Notes: generated by a model from the letters alone, not told the origin. A stretch of 64,000 nucleotides of DNA from Rhodospirillales bacterium (GCA_017644185.1 JAEPMA010000001.1:62001-126000), one strand, 5' to 3'; shown: positions 16,859 to 25,135, numbered from the stretch's first letter. Translations and numbers: made by a program.

Positions 16859-17544
16859 TTGTCCGGTTTCCTCGCCTCGTCAGTCAAATGATCCCATGCC
16901 TTCTTGAAGAAGGCGGAGAACCTCACTTTTTCATCGGCCCAGCCATAACTGAAAGCATTGAGATTGGAGTGTATGCCGCCAACCGTGGCGCCAAAATGCC
17001 ACACGGCCCCATCAAGCACCGCAAACCGGTCATGCGGATAAGGTTTATGTCCGGACCTGAGGGCACACAGAATTCTGAAGTCGATGTTCCTGGGGCCACG
17101 GGAATCTATACGAGCTTTCCTGATTTCATCAAATATTGGCCTGGCAGTGTTCTCGAAATCATGACCGGTCAGGATGAACACTCGACTGAGATTGTGTGGA
17201 AACGGAACAAGCATGTCCCTGAGAAACTTCAACTCTGCCTCATCAAAATAAATGTCGAAGATGAGGAGTTGCTGAATTCCCTTGAGGGCAGTGCGAAATT
17301 TCTCTGAATAGAGAATGGGTAAATCACTGCTTTTCCAATGTTTGTATCGCTCCGCGATACTGGATATCTCCGGCACGTATTCAGTGTCCTTTGGGACTAT
17401 GTTGCCGCCACCTCTCTCACTGCAGGATGGGAACCGGAGTAGCGGAGTACCCACGCCTCGCTTTATGGTCGATACATGGCCATCAAGCTCGAGCCCCGGA
17501 CTGACGGTCTCGGTATTTACGCCGGAGCCCGGAGCCCGGTTCAT
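16855..17544 (-). CDS. PLD-like protein, possibly degenerate, middle gene of the operon
   Basis: 229 residues. The C-terminal part has PHDRFAVLDGAVWHFG, which resembles the HxK region of phospholipase D-like nucleases with K replaced by R, followed by GGIHSNLNAFSYGW where a PLD protein would have GSxN. A preceding strand-helix RVFILTGHDF fits the same fold. Only one HxK-type motif is visible, so activity would require a dimer or pairing with the upstream protein, which carries a very similar motif. Overlaps neighbours by 4 bases on both sides. Confidence 0.55.
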   Translation of the reverse strand: MNRAPGSGVNTETVSPGLELDGHVSTIKRGVGTPLLRFPSCSERGGGNIVPKDTEYVPEISSIAERYKHWKSSDLPILYSEKFRTALKGIQQLLIFDIYFDEAELKFLRDMLVPFPHNLSRVFILTGHDFENTARPIFDEIRKARIDSRGPRNIDFRILCALRSGHKPYPHDRFAVLDGAVWHFGATVGGIHSNLNAFSYGWADEKVRFSAFFKKAWDHLTDEARKPDK

Positions 17545-19091
17545 TCGTCAGCCTCCGCAGGTTTCCGGAGCTGCCATTCCTCCAGCGAAATGGATCGGGA
17601 GCCATCTTTGATGCTGCTGATCGCCTCGATCACCGGTCCCGGGTCCGGAACCTTGATCATCATGCCGGCACGCTCGCCTATGTTGTTGAGTGAGTTTCCG
17701 GAAAACCAGACAGTGCTGTCGATCACTAGAAACCGGTCATGAATTTCAGGTTTGTCGCCCGTCATCACTTTTACGGTTATCGGATCGACAGGTTTCTTCT
17801 GATACGCCCCCAGCTGATCGATGAGTATTTCACCAATACGCCTGTTGCCATGTTCGGCGTCTGTTTTGTCAAGGCACTCCGCACTTGTCAGGGCGAGCAC
17901 GTCGAGGCCGGTTCTGCTGGTCGCAAACGCAAACCGGAAAAGATCTATAAATCCGAAGTAGGGGTCGACAATCCAGACGCGCTGCCTTGCTCCGGATATC
18001 AGATCACGCACAAATGCAACAGCCTCGGCCTGATTCCCGTGGAACCACGTCTGGCCAAATTTCACGGCATCCCGGCGTGCGGACCGTCGACGGGTTTCAG
18101 AGTTCAGGAAGTTTGCCAGGCTGTCATCCGGTCTGGCCGGTTCTCCTATCTGCGTTGTGGTTGAACCCGAGTAGATCTGCTGTTTGTACGTTTCGGCATC
18201 CCGGCCCTTTCCAGCCTTTGGAACGGCTACCTGTTTTTCTGCCACGGCAAGATCGAAGCCCAGGTTGATTGAGGTCAGATAGGATCCAGGATTATGCCAA
18301 TCGAGCAGGCCATACGTGTCGCTGACAATATTTACTGTTATGAGTTCAACAGAGTGACCGTGTTCTACCCTTAGATAAGGTGACGTCAGTCTGACCCGCC
18401 GCACATCCGTTCTGCCCAACGGCCTTCTCTCTTCTATTTCGAGAGACAGGTCTCCCACGTTCCGGTCTGCCCGCATGACAAAATGAAAATCACTCGTTTC
18501 GCGATCGCCCGCGGGGAGACCGAGCGTTTCCTCAAAAAAGCGGAAAACCGGATTTGGTAGGACAAGAGCAACTGCACCGATATATTCGGGGAATTCGACC
18601 GGATCAAAAAACCAGTGCCCGCTCAGCCATGTCGAGATGTCTGGTTCGAGAACGGCTTTTTTGAGGCGGGCATTCTGCTCAAGGTCACAAAGAAGATGCA
18701 GACGGACCGTGCCCCAGCGGCTCGGAGCGGGAGCGAAGTCTTTTGATACAACCAGTGACGGCCAGGAAGGCTCTTCCTGAATGTTGGGGAGTGCTGCTGT
18801 TCGGGTTTCGTCATCCAGCGCAACCGGGTTGCCGTTCCGGGCATTCTCATACCATTCCAGTGCGTCCTTTGCCGGGAGAACTGAGCGGGAATGAAACAGG
18901 TCACCGTGTCGCGATTCATGCCGGTTCGTTACCGGTTGCGCTTCGTCTTGTGGAAGTTCCGCAGGAATCAGTTCAACAACGGCGAGCACCAGTTGGCATG
19001 TTCCATCCATTTCGATCCAGGTCCGGTGCAGAACCGCCTGCCCGTAGTCGGCCTCGAAGATGGGAGAGTTGGATGCCGAAATGATCTGCAT
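17541..19091 (-). CDS. PLD-like protein with large N-terminal domain (VPA1262-like), first gene of the operon
   Basis: 516 residues. The first about 330 residues are a beta-rich domain with LGLPAGDRETSDFHFVMRAD; the layout reminds me of VPA1262-family N-terminal domains, which I cannot verify. The last 180 residues are PLD-like: RQRVWIVDPYFGFIDLFRFA, then EIHDRFLVIDSTVWFSGNSL, where HDR takes the place of HxK and GNSLN follows. The next gene carries a shorter copy of the same motif, suggesting an asymmetric pair. It is the promoter-proximal gene; 128 bases separate it from the gene behind. Confidence 0.6.
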   Translation of the reverse strand: MQIISASNSPIFEADYGQAVLHRTWIEMDGTCQLVLAVVELIPAELPQDEAQPVTNRHESRHGDLFHSRSVLPAKDALEWYENARNGNPVALDDETRTAALPNIQEEPSWPSLVVSKDFAPAPSRWGTVRLHLLCDLEQNARLKKAVLEPDISTWLSGHWFFDPVEFPEYIGAVALVLPNPVFRFFEETLGLPAGDRETSDFHFVMRADRNVGDLSLEIEERRPLGRTDVRRVRLTSPYLRVEHGHSVELITVNIVSDTYGLLDWHNPGSYLTSINLGFDLAVAEKQVAVPKAGKGRDAETYKQQIYSGSTTTQIGEPARPDDSLANFLNSETRRRSARRDAVKFGQTWFHGNQAEAVAFVRDLISGARQRVWIVDPYFGFIDLFRFAFATSRTGLDVLALTSAECLDKTDAEHGNRRIGEILIDQLGAYQKKPVDPITVKVMTGDKPEIHDRFLVIDSTVWFSGNSLNNIGERAGMMIKVPDPGPVIEAISSIKDGSRSISLEEWQLRKPAEADE

Positions 19092-19219
19092 TAACGCTTG
19101 CCTGGGTGCCAGTCGGTGGATTTCGGGAAAACAGCCTCAGTCGCTGATCACCAATAGGTGCAAAAGTTATCAGTATTGCGACCTTGAGTCGACGCTGCCA
19201 TTTCACGTGTCGATGATGG

Positions 19220-19693
19220 CTACAGCGTCGCGTAAACGCTCTTCGACTGGTCCTTCCCCGTGCCGTCGTCCCATGTCAGCCTTATGTGATGCTTGCTGGA
19301 GGTTTGAAAACTCCTCATTGCGATGAGTTCCACAGACTGATGCTGTTCTAGAGATTCCATAGGGAACTTTCTTTCGACATCAGATTGTACAATGACGTCG
19401 CATCCGTCCGGAAACCCGATACGCACGTTACGTGCGGTAGCCCTGCCCCTGTTGAAAACCTTCAGCCGGCATTGACTGTTGCCCAGTTTGATAAAACTGG
19501 CACCCAGTTCGGCCCGCTGACTGTCGATGATTTCCGATTCTTCTCTTCCCAGCAGCAGATGATTGAGCCGTTCCTGACTCTCGATCAGGGATTTCTGGCG
19601 GTCGTTAAAGCGAAGCGTCTTCCATGTGGCGAAAAGGGAGAGCGCCAGCGCGCAAAGGGCAATGACATCACCGGTTGAAACAGGGAAATCCAT
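19220..19693 (-). CDS. Small N-terminally anchored membrane protein
   Basis: 157 residues. One membrane helix at about 8-26 (VIALCALALSLFATWKTL) is followed by a short coiled coil and a beta domain with CRLKVFNRGRATARNVRI, a pattern seen in Ig-like carriers of membrane sensors. No enzymatic motif is present. The stop of the zinc-ribbon gene upstream directly abuts its ATG, so both belong to one transcript. Function unknown. Confidence 0.5.
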   Translation of the reverse strand: MDFPVSTGDVIALCALALSLFATWKTLRFNDRQKSLIESQERLNHLLLGREESEIIDSQRAELGASFIKLGNSQCRLKVFNRGRATARNVRIGFPDGCDVIVQSDVERKFPMESLEQHQSVELIAMRSFQTSSKHHIRLTWDDGTGKDQSKSVYATL

Positions 19694-19969
19694 TTATCTG
19701 ATCCTGATGAAACTGTCCGCGCGGAATGCTTTTTTCAGGGACCTGTGGAGTTCGTCTGCCGCATCACGGACGATTTCGTTGCCCATCTCATTGACATGGG
19801 CCGTGATGTTTTCGCTGTTCTCACGGACCAGATCATTCCGGGTAATCTCCCGTGCGCAGGAGACGCAAGTGACCGGGGCGGACGGATCATCTTCGTTCTG
19901 CTCAAATTCGGTGCCACCGCAGGTTGGGCAGTAAAGCGAGACGCTGCGGCTGTATTTGTCGGTTTTCAT
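19694..19969 (-). CDS. Small zinc-ribbon protein (TFIIB-type ribbon)
   Basis: 91 residues from the ATG at 19969, preferred over one at 19984 because AAGAGG precedes it. The motif CPTCGG at the N-terminus and CVSCAREI about 20 residues later give four cysteines of a zinc ribbon, followed by a helical tail. Similar short ribbon proteins occur in prophages and accessory regions of enterobacteria. It lies 11 bases from the HNH gene upstream and abuts the membrane protein downstream. Confidence 0.55.
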   Translation of the reverse strand: MKTDKYSRSVSLYCPTCGGTEFEQNEDDPSAPVTCVSCAREITRNDLVRENSENITAHVNEMGNEIVRDAADELHRSLKKAFRADSFIRIR

Positions 19970-19980
19970 GATGGACCTCT

Positions 19981-20397
19981 TCATTCGGGTTCAAGTGCTT
20001 TGCCGATCATGGCGCCAATCACACCTGTGGCGATCCATGCGACCGGGCCAAGCGGAGCGAGGAGCACGCGCCCAACAACCAGCCCGACAGCGCCATAGGC
20101 AAATGTGTTGGCCTCACGGGCGGGGCGGGATAGTGGCGCTCTACGGTATCCGTTCCTTGCCCGTGCGGCGGTCGTGCTGGACTTTCCCTTGCTCCGGTTG
20201 CATGAGATGCATGCCGGATAAAGATTGTTCAGATGGTGGGTGCCGCCGTTGGCCTGCGGCCGTGAATGCTCGACCTCCCATGCTCCCCGCATCCCCGCCA
20301 GGCCGTAGTTCTTTAGGGCGAGCTTCCTGCGGCAGATATGACAGTGACCGTCAGTCCTTGCAAAAACTGCCTGCCTGCGTTCTTCCGAAAATTTCAT
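19981..20397 (-). CDS. HNH endonuclease with hydrophobic C-terminus
   Basis: 138 residues from the ATG at 20397, which has GGGAG about 8 bases upstream; the frame is open much further but without coding character. The HNH core is clear: GHCHICRRKL, then WEVEHSRPQANGGTHHLNNLYPACISCNRSKG with two CxxC pairs. The last 40 residues (GAVGLVVGRVLLAPLGPVA) could form one or two membrane helices, odd for a nuclease and suggestive of a membrane-tethered effector. It sits in a string of small minus-strand genes. Confidence 0.7.
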   Translation of the reverse strand: MKFSEERRQAVFARTDGHCHICRRKLALKNYGLAGMRGAWEVEHSRPQANGGTHHLNNLYPACISCNRSKGKSSTTAARARNGYRRAPLSRPAREANTFAYGAVGLVVGRVLLAPLGPVAWIATGVIGAMIGKALEPE

Positions 20398-20411
20398 GAT
20401 TTTACTCCCGC

Positions 20412-20654
20412 TCAGTGCTTCCGGTCCTTTGGAGGGCAGGGATCGTTGCCAGGTGCAACCGTGTCCGAGTCCCGCCATTGTCCATTCCGGCCCTGGATGC
20501 GAACTTCGCCGCCGCCGAGATTGCCAACGATCTCCTTGGCCCTGCCTTCTGCCTGTTTCTGTGTGCCGTAAACATTGCTCGCACGTGTTGCGCCCGGCTT
20601 TTTCACAGCCCAGCCGTCTCCGTGTTTCGTCACATATCGGTCGTTCTTTGGCAT
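20412..20654 (-). CDS. DUF2188 family protein
   Basis: 80 residues. The family pattern is plain: GDGWAVKKPGATRASNVY, TQKQAEGRAKEI and the ending GGGEVRIQGRNGQWRDSDTV, with a proline-rich tail. DUF2188 proteins are short beta-rich proteins of unknown function, common in mobile DNA and often beside toxin or nuclease genes. It is 14 bases from the HNH gene downstream, so they probably share a transcript. Confidence 0.8.
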   Translation of the reverse strand: MPKNDRYVTKHGDGWAVKKPGATRASNVYGTQKQAEGRAKEIVGNLGGGEVRIQGRNGQWRDSDTVAPGNDPCPPKDRKH

Positions 20655-20687
20655 CTTTGCCTCCTAACGGTTTCAGGTGCGACTGTC

Positions 20688-21206
20688 TCAATCATCGTCT
20701 GCCGCAATCGCTTCGGCATACCGTTTCAGACGCCGGAGAACCTCGGCTCTTGGTAGCCTGCATCTCGGATGGTCGAATATCGCCGTGAGCCCCGAGACAA
20801 GCTGTTCCGGCGCAACGATTCCGTTGGTTTCAAATATTTGGTCGAGCAGCCACAGAAGGCCGTGACAGTCGACAGTTTCGTCTTCGGCAAGACTGCGCAG
20901 TGCGGCATCACCAGTTAGAAGCGTGGTGTCCTGGTCTTTGGCAAGTGAAAGGGCGAAGGCATCTGCCAGTGACAGCAACGGTTGCCGTTCCCTGTAAGCA
21001 AACGCCCGTTCGACCCCATTCCCGTCCAGTTCCCGAATCAGCAGGCCATGGCCACAGAGCTCTTCACCATTGAAGTCCCTGAGTTCTTCTTCATACAGCA
21101 GGTCAGGTACGGTGAACTCCATCTCGAGCTGAAACGCCGCTTTAAGCAGTGCTCCCCGCTCGAGGTCCACCAGTATTGACGTGTCCGAAATCAGAACTCT
21201 GGTCAT
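20688..21206 (-). CDS. PIN-domain toxin
   Basis: 172 residues. A PIN-fold RNase begins with VLISDTSILVDLERG (first acidic residue) and contains LSLADAFALSLAKDQDTTLLTGDAALRSLA, with the later Asp residues of the metal site. PIN toxins cut tRNA, rRNA or mRNA and are neutralised by a paired antitoxin. Its ATG overlaps the stop of the HTH-ImmA/IrrE gene by 4 bases, the usual arrangement of an antitoxin-first pair. The tail is helical and acidic. Confidence 0.75.
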   Translation of the reverse strand: MTRVLISDTSILVDLERGALLKAAFQLEMEFTVPDLLYEEELRDFNGEELCGHGLLIRELDGNGVERAFAYRERQPLLSLADAFALSLAKDQDTTLLTGDAALRSLAEDETVDCHGLLWLLDQIFETNGIVAPEQLVSGLTAIFDHPRCRLPRAEVLRRLKRYAEAIAADDD

Positions 21207-22267
21207 GCTGCCGGCGCGTCCTCCATTTCACTGTTCAGCCGTCGTACGGACATGCCAAGGAGCTCAGCTGCCTTGGATTCCGAGATTGCGTTCTCCGCCA
21301 GTGCCCGGAAGCAAAGGCGGCGAAATCGTCTCGGACTTTCGTGTGGCACAGGCTGAGGTTCCGGGAATGGCGGCTTCCTCCAGCCTTTCTCTTCAAACAC
21401 ATCGAACAGCTGCCGGAACGCCGTCTGACTGACAATTCCCAGGTCCTTGCACCGGTACGTAATCGCCTGGACGCTGACACCGAAGATCTCCTTGAGAGCG
21501 AACAGCTCACCCAGGCCAATTGAGCTCCGGTTTCGACCAATCTCCGAGAAGATCGTATCTCTGGGCATAAGCAGAGCTCCTGCAAACCAGTGGGCTGCTT
21601 TTTCCTCGTTTACGCCATCTGCGACATCCATGACCATGTGGCCCAGTTCATGTGAGAGCGTGAAACGCTGCCTCTCTCCCGTATCATTGGCGTTAATTAC
21701 TATGACCGGCACGCGTCGGCCGGCACTGCCAATGGCCCAGCACGTCAGGCCCGATACGGATGCGGGAAGATTGAGCGCCATAACCTTGATGCCCCGTTCT
21801 TCAAGAAACTCGGCGAACGAGGGAACAGGATTCGTCCCGAGATCCCAGTGCTCCCGCATACTCATGGCAGCGACTTCGGCGTCCTGGAGCACCCGTACCG
21901 GGAATGGTGCTTCTCTCGGCTTTTCCCATTCAACACTGGCAACCTGGAGGATTTCCTCCAGCTCCAGATACCGGTCAAGATGGCTGAGGACAGCAGCCTC
22001 TACCTGGTTCTCTTCCTTGCGGCTCGTAATCCTGTTCCTGCGAAACTCCACACCATCCAGCTGGATCTTGTTAGGACCTGCGAGATAGCTCACGGGAACA
22101 TCCAGGGCCTGCGACATGGCAATCAGGACTTTTGATCCGGGCATCATCTCGTCCCGTTCATATTTTCCGATCGCTTGGGCGGAAACGACGTTGTCGATGC
22201 GCACTGAAAGCTCGCGCAAAGACAGTCCGGCGCTCCCGCGGGCGAGTTTGAGGCGTTTTCCTATCAT
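21203..22267 (-). CDS. XRE-family HTH + ImmA/IrrE metallopeptidase (antitoxin of the PIN pair)
   Basis: 354 residues. An XRE HTH occupies about 3-60 (LSLRELSVRIDNVVSAQAIG) and an ImmA/IrrE zinc metallopeptidase domain about 150-280 with HELGH at 206-210 and a downstream EEKAAHWFAGALLMP glutamate segment. A C-terminal HTH-like helix pair ends the protein (ISESKAAELLGMSVRRLN). Such fusions repress their operon and can cleave a repressor or antitoxin on damage. Palindromes just upstream at 22285-22324 are likely binding sites. It is translationally coupled to the PIN gene. Confidence 0.85.
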   Translation of the reverse strand: MIGKRLKLARGSAGLSLRELSVRIDNVVSAQAIGKYERDEMMPGSKVLIAMSQALDVPVSYLAGPNKIQLDGVEFRRNRITSRKEENQVEAAVLSHLDRYLELEEILQVASVEWEKPREAPFPVRVLQDAEVAAMSMREHWDLGTNPVPSFAEFLEERGIKVMALNLPASVSGLTCWAIGSAGRRVPVIVINANDTGERQRFTLSHELGHMVMDVADGVNEEKAAHWFAGALLMPRDTIFSEIGRNRSSIGLGELFALKEIFGVSVQAITYRCKDLGIVSQTAFRQLFDVFEEKGWRKPPFPEPQPVPHESPRRFRRLCFRALAENAISESKAAELLGMSVRRLNSEMEDAPAA

Positions 22268-22284
22268 TTGTTTAATCTCCCTCT

Positions 22285-22324
22285 ATCGGTTTACAAAACC
22301 GATAAATATAGTATATTTGTAAAC
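22285..22324. promoter_or_regulatory. Overlapping inverted repeats upstream of the HTH-ImmA/IrrE gene
   Basis: ATCGGTTT-ACA-AAACCGAT (22285-22303) is a perfect 8-3-8 palindrome, and GTTTACAAA (22289-22297) is matched by TTTGTAAAC (22316-22324) across an 18-base AT-rich spacer containing TATAGTATA. The two symmetries share bases, the picture expected when a dimeric repressor covers its own promoter. Confidence 0.65.
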
Positions 22325-22371
22325 TAACTGATTTTCAAGCCACGATCTGTCCGGAGCAGGTCGTGTACAGG

Positions 22372-22593
22372 ATGCAGGAAAGGAACGGGAAAATGGCGGG
22401 AGGTTTTGCTCATATTCCCGCAGCTGCCGAGGCGCTCGGGAAACTACGCGATGTTGACGGCCTGACAGGTGAAGAAACGATGGCTTTGCGCCAGTTGCCG
22501 CCATTCGTTGAGGAAAAATGCGCAGAGGTTCTTGGGGTGAAATGGCTAGTTGGTCTAACCTCTATCAACCAAACAGCCAGCCGGTTTGGATAA
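22372..22593 (+). CDS. Small protein ahead of the PIN-like gene (uncertain)
   Basis: 73 residues from ATG 22372 (a GTG at 22363 is also possible). Helical, with AAAEALGKLRDVDGLTGEE and VEEKCAEVLGVKWLVGL. It resembles no family I know. Its stop is followed after 8 bases by the ATG of the PIN-like gene, whose ribosome site AAGGA lies right behind this stop, so the two may be an antitoxin-toxin type pair. The base composition changes to lower GC around its 3' end, so it may instead be a truncated native gene. Confidence 0.35.
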   Translation: MQERNGKMAGGFAHIPAAAEALGKLRDVDGLTGEETMALRQLPPFVEEKCAEVLGVKWLVGLTSINQTASRFG

Positions 22594-22601
22594 GGAACCT
22601 G

Positions 22602-23378
22602 ATGGTGAATGCCTCAAAGGTATTGATCGACAATTGCGTTGATGGACTTTCGGACATCATGGAACCGGCACGGAAGTCATTCAAGATTGGTTGGGGAGAC
22701 CAAGTTATTGAAGATTATATTGTTGGATACAGACGAAAAGCCCCCCGGGACGCCAACGAAACTTGGATGCAAGACCAAATTGAATGCCTTCCGACGATAG
22801 CGCGGCTGGGTAAAGAAAAAAGCTTACAGTTCTTCACGTACAATGAGTTGATAATGGAGGCTTGGCGCCGACCGGGGAGTTTCCCCGCGAATATAGTAGG
22901 ACGATTGTTCAGCGAAATAGAGTTTGAGCATGTGGATGCCGCTGTCGAGCGTTCTCGCATTTTCTCAGGTGATATGGGCACTCATATCGATGGTGCTGCA
23001 ATGATCGACTTTTGCCGGTTTTTGATTGGTCTCGATTTGGAGGGATTTTTTTCAAGACCAAAGCTGTGCTCTCGATTTCCAGATCGTGAATTAGATAATC
23101 TCCGCGACATTGGGCGATTTCGCGAGCTTTGTGACGGGCTTAGCGACAGTCAATTACGAGACGCGTTTCATCTGTGGACTGGGGAAGTCAATAGCATCGA
23201 CTTTTTTCTTACGACGGACAAAAAGTTCATTAGAGTCATGACGGAAACTAAACGAATTAACCTTCCTTGCATGCCGGTATCGCCAACGAGTTTGTTGCAA
23301 TATCTTGGCGTATCAGATCGAGACCCGTTTCCTTTCAAACATGACCAGTTTTACCGAATTGACGGTCGGCCTGAGTAA
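22602..23378 (+). CDS. PIN-like domain protein of lower GC (putative nuclease)
   Basis: 258 residues from ATG 22602, which is preceded by AAGGA and puts the first PIN strand (SKVLIDNCVDGL) at the N-terminus; ATGs at 22518 and 22542 would add a tail. Near the C-terminus EVNSIDFFLTTDKKFIRVM matches the closing strand of PIN folds, with Asp residues in place. The middle is a long helical insert with FFTYNELIMEAWRR. Codon use is visibly AT-richer than in all neighbours, a sign of separate acquisition. Target unknown. Confidence 0.5.
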   Translation: MVNASKVLIDNCVDGLSDIMEPARKSFKIGWGDQVIEDYIVGYRRKAPRDANETWMQDQIECLPTIARLGKEKSLQFFTYNELIMEAWRRPGSFPANIVGRLFSEIEFEHVDAAVERSRIFSGDMGTHIDGAAMIDFCRFLIGLDLEGFFSRPKLCSRFPDRELDNLRDIGRFRELCDGLSDSQLRDAFHLWTGEVNSIDFFLTTDKKFIRVMTETKRINLPCMPVSPTSLLQYLGVSDRDPFPFKHDQFYRIDGRPE

Positions 23379-23477
23379 AAAGAAACCCTCCTAAGTATAG
23401 ATGATTATGGATACCGGCTGTAACGGACGTCGCGTGCCGTCTCAAAATGCGATTGAAAAACGCTGATGTTAGTGACG

Positions 23478-23625
23478 TGACCCCCTGTTTATCCTCATTC
23501 AGAAGTTAGTTCTGTTCAGGTTTTGATCCTCCATGGACCGGGTTGCATATTCCTTCGGGGTGAGCCCGTCCAGGCTCGAATGCGGTCTTTCATGATTATA
23601 GTCACTGCGCCACGCCGCATAGATC
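23478..23625 (-). mobile_element. IS3-family element remnant (transposase C-terminus and one end)
   Basis: Read on the minus strand, the last about 40 codons of an IS3 transposase are present: AAWRSDYNHERPHSSLDGL, then TPKEYATRSMEDQNL and a stop at 23499-23501. The WRxDYNxxRPHSSL motif closes the DDE domain. Beyond the stop, TGACCCCCTGTTTATCCTC (+ strand from 23478) looks like a terminal inverted repeat beginning with TGA. The rest of the element is missing, so it is dead. Confidence 0.75.
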
Positions 23626-23925
23626 GCAATTGGATGTGACGAAAACGAAAACCGACGTTGGAGGCTGCTAAACGGGTTTGATTGGCGAAATGCTTCCGTA
23701 TTGATTCCGGGGATTTATCCAGGATCAACGATATGTGGGGAGTTGCCCTTATTGCGCCGTACTTGTCAGGATGCAAAACGGCGAACTTCACCTGAGGTGA
23801 CGTTTCGTGTTTTGTGCCAATACGGCTATAGGCATTCAAATCGTTACCAGCTGAGATCTCACATTTCACTTTATGTTAAGGCACGTTCGATTAGTGTCGT
23901 AACCGGAGCCGAGACGCACGGCTCT

Positions 23926-24066
23926 GGGGCTTAGTAACCCCGTGTAGACCGGCCTACGAGGCCGTTAAACATCCTTGACCACTGCGGTCGGGGAGCCTGT
24001 GACGTATGTCCAGGACCCCGGTCTAAAGGTCACAGGGGTCGTGTCTACACGGCTTACTAACTCCCC
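23926..24066. other. Strongly folded 141-bp element: long stem closing three hairpins
   Basis: A closing stem pairs 23926-23949 with 24043-24066 (blocks of 4, 7 and 10 base pairs split by small loops). Inside are GGCCT-ACG-AGGCC (23951-23963), GACC-ACTGC-GGTC (23977-23989) and CCTGTGAC/GTCACAGG (23996-24003 with 24029-24036), the last enclosing a further GACC-CC-GGTC. Such a multibranch structure fits a structured RNA or a small mobile cruciform element; no known family is recognised. Confidence 0.55.
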
Positions 24067-24123
24067 GATCACCAGGTCAAAGAAGCTATTCTTGCAGCGG
24101 GCGCGCTGCGAGCTCTGGCCTCC

Positions 24124-25110
24124 ATGACGCGGGGACGTCCAATGGAGAATTTATATGTGGCAGAATGCCCGCCGACACTCGGAAGACGCGGAACGAGCTC
24201 GGTTGCCATCGGCCTGATTGTTCTCTCGGTGAATTTGGCACCGCCAACGGTTGTTGCCGCCCAATTTCTCTCCATCGATGACTGGCTTCGGGCCGAGCGC
24301 GGCAATCCGAACCTGGCACGATCTCTCCAGGCTTATGACGCGGCGCAGGCCGCTCCGACAGTGCCGACGATAGCGCCGAGCCAACATCAAGGTGGCGTCC
24401 TCCGTCAGCGGACCTTTCGGACGGACACAAGCCTATCCGCCGACACGGAACCCGCACGTCGTCCCGAATTCGACGAACGGCGTATTCGAGAATATGCGTC
24501 TGGGGCCGATACGAGATTGTCGGACGTCTATGTAGCCGGTCATCTCGGCAACACCTTCGTCGTGGGCGAAGACTACGAAGCGGATTTAGCAACGCTGACG
24601 CCGTCCTTCGATCTGTTAGGTCTGTATGGGGCTGGCGCAATAGGCGTTGATCTTAGTTTAGGCCTTAGCCTGGAGGCCGCACTTTCGTATCAATCGGCCG
24701 ACGTGGATAAGCTGACCTTAACCGGTGCTGGCGCGTTCTCCGGTATCAGCCTGAGCACGGAAGATGTTAAGGGAAGCGTCTCGGCCCTTTCACTGATGGC
24801 GAACGGCATCTATGCGTTCGCCGACCGCGGAGACATGTCGCCCTATGTCATGGGCGGGGTGGGCGTGTCACGAGTTTCGCTGAACGGCCTGGACGAAGCC
24901 GGTGGTAACGATCCCACCGACGATTCAGCACTTACCTTCGCGTGGCAGGCTGGGGCGGGAGTTACGGTGCCGCTAACGTCGAGTACGTCTTTCGATCTTG
25001 GCTATCGGTACTTTGATGCTTCTGCTGCCGACATGGATGACGACGGCGTGTCGTTCACCGCCGGCTTCAGCAGTCACACCATCCTGATTGGTCTTAAACA
25101 CAGACTGTGA
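24124..25110 (+). CDS. Outer-membrane beta-barrel protein (Opa/OmpA-like)
   Basis: 328 residues. An Arg-rich start and hydrophobic stretch around 24-46 ending VVAAQ act as signal peptide. Residues about 50-130 are a polar linker, then eight or so alternating strands typical of small barrels: VYVAGHLGNTFVVG, GAIGVDLSLGLSLEAALSY, SPYVMGGVGVSRVS, SFDLGYRYFD and the final HTILIGLKHRL. Likely function is surface exposure or adhesion, as in porin-family barrels. An ATG at 24142 is an alternative start. The next gene begins 25 bases after its stop. Confidence 0.7.
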   Translation: MTRGRPMENLYVAECPPTLGRRGTSSVAIGLIVLSVNLAPPTVVAAQFLSIDDWLRAERGNPNLARSLQAYDAAQAAPTVPTIAPSQHQGGVLRQRTFRTDTSLSADTEPARRPEFDERRIREYASGADTRLSDVYVAGHLGNTFVVGEDYEADLATLTPSFDLLGLYGAGAIGVDLSLGLSLEAALSYQSADVDKLTLTGAGAFSGISLSTEDVKGSVSALSLMANGIYAFADRGDMSPYVMGGVGVSRVSLNGLDEAGGNDPTDDSALTFAWQAGAGVTVPLTSSTSFDLGYRYFDASAADMDDDGVSFTAGFSSHTILIGLKHRL

Positions 25111-25135
25111 TCCATCCCCGGGAAAGGAGGAACCC

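Larger units (their letters stand above)
23379..24123. other. Gene-free junction with IS remnant and folded element
   Basis: About 745 bases without an intact gene. It holds the IS3 remnant (23478-23625) and the strongly folded element (23926-24066), described separately. The stretch between them, about 23630-23925, has no readable domain on either strand and looks like scrambled DNA left by insertion and deletion. Confidence 0.6.

Noticed and set aside
23478..24066. Complete insertion sequence
   Set aside because: Only the last 40 codons of the transposase and one end are left; no second terminal repeat is found.
23926..24066. Integron attC site
   Set aside because: Arm ends do not show the RYYYAAC/GTTRRRY boxes in the right places, although the folding is similar.
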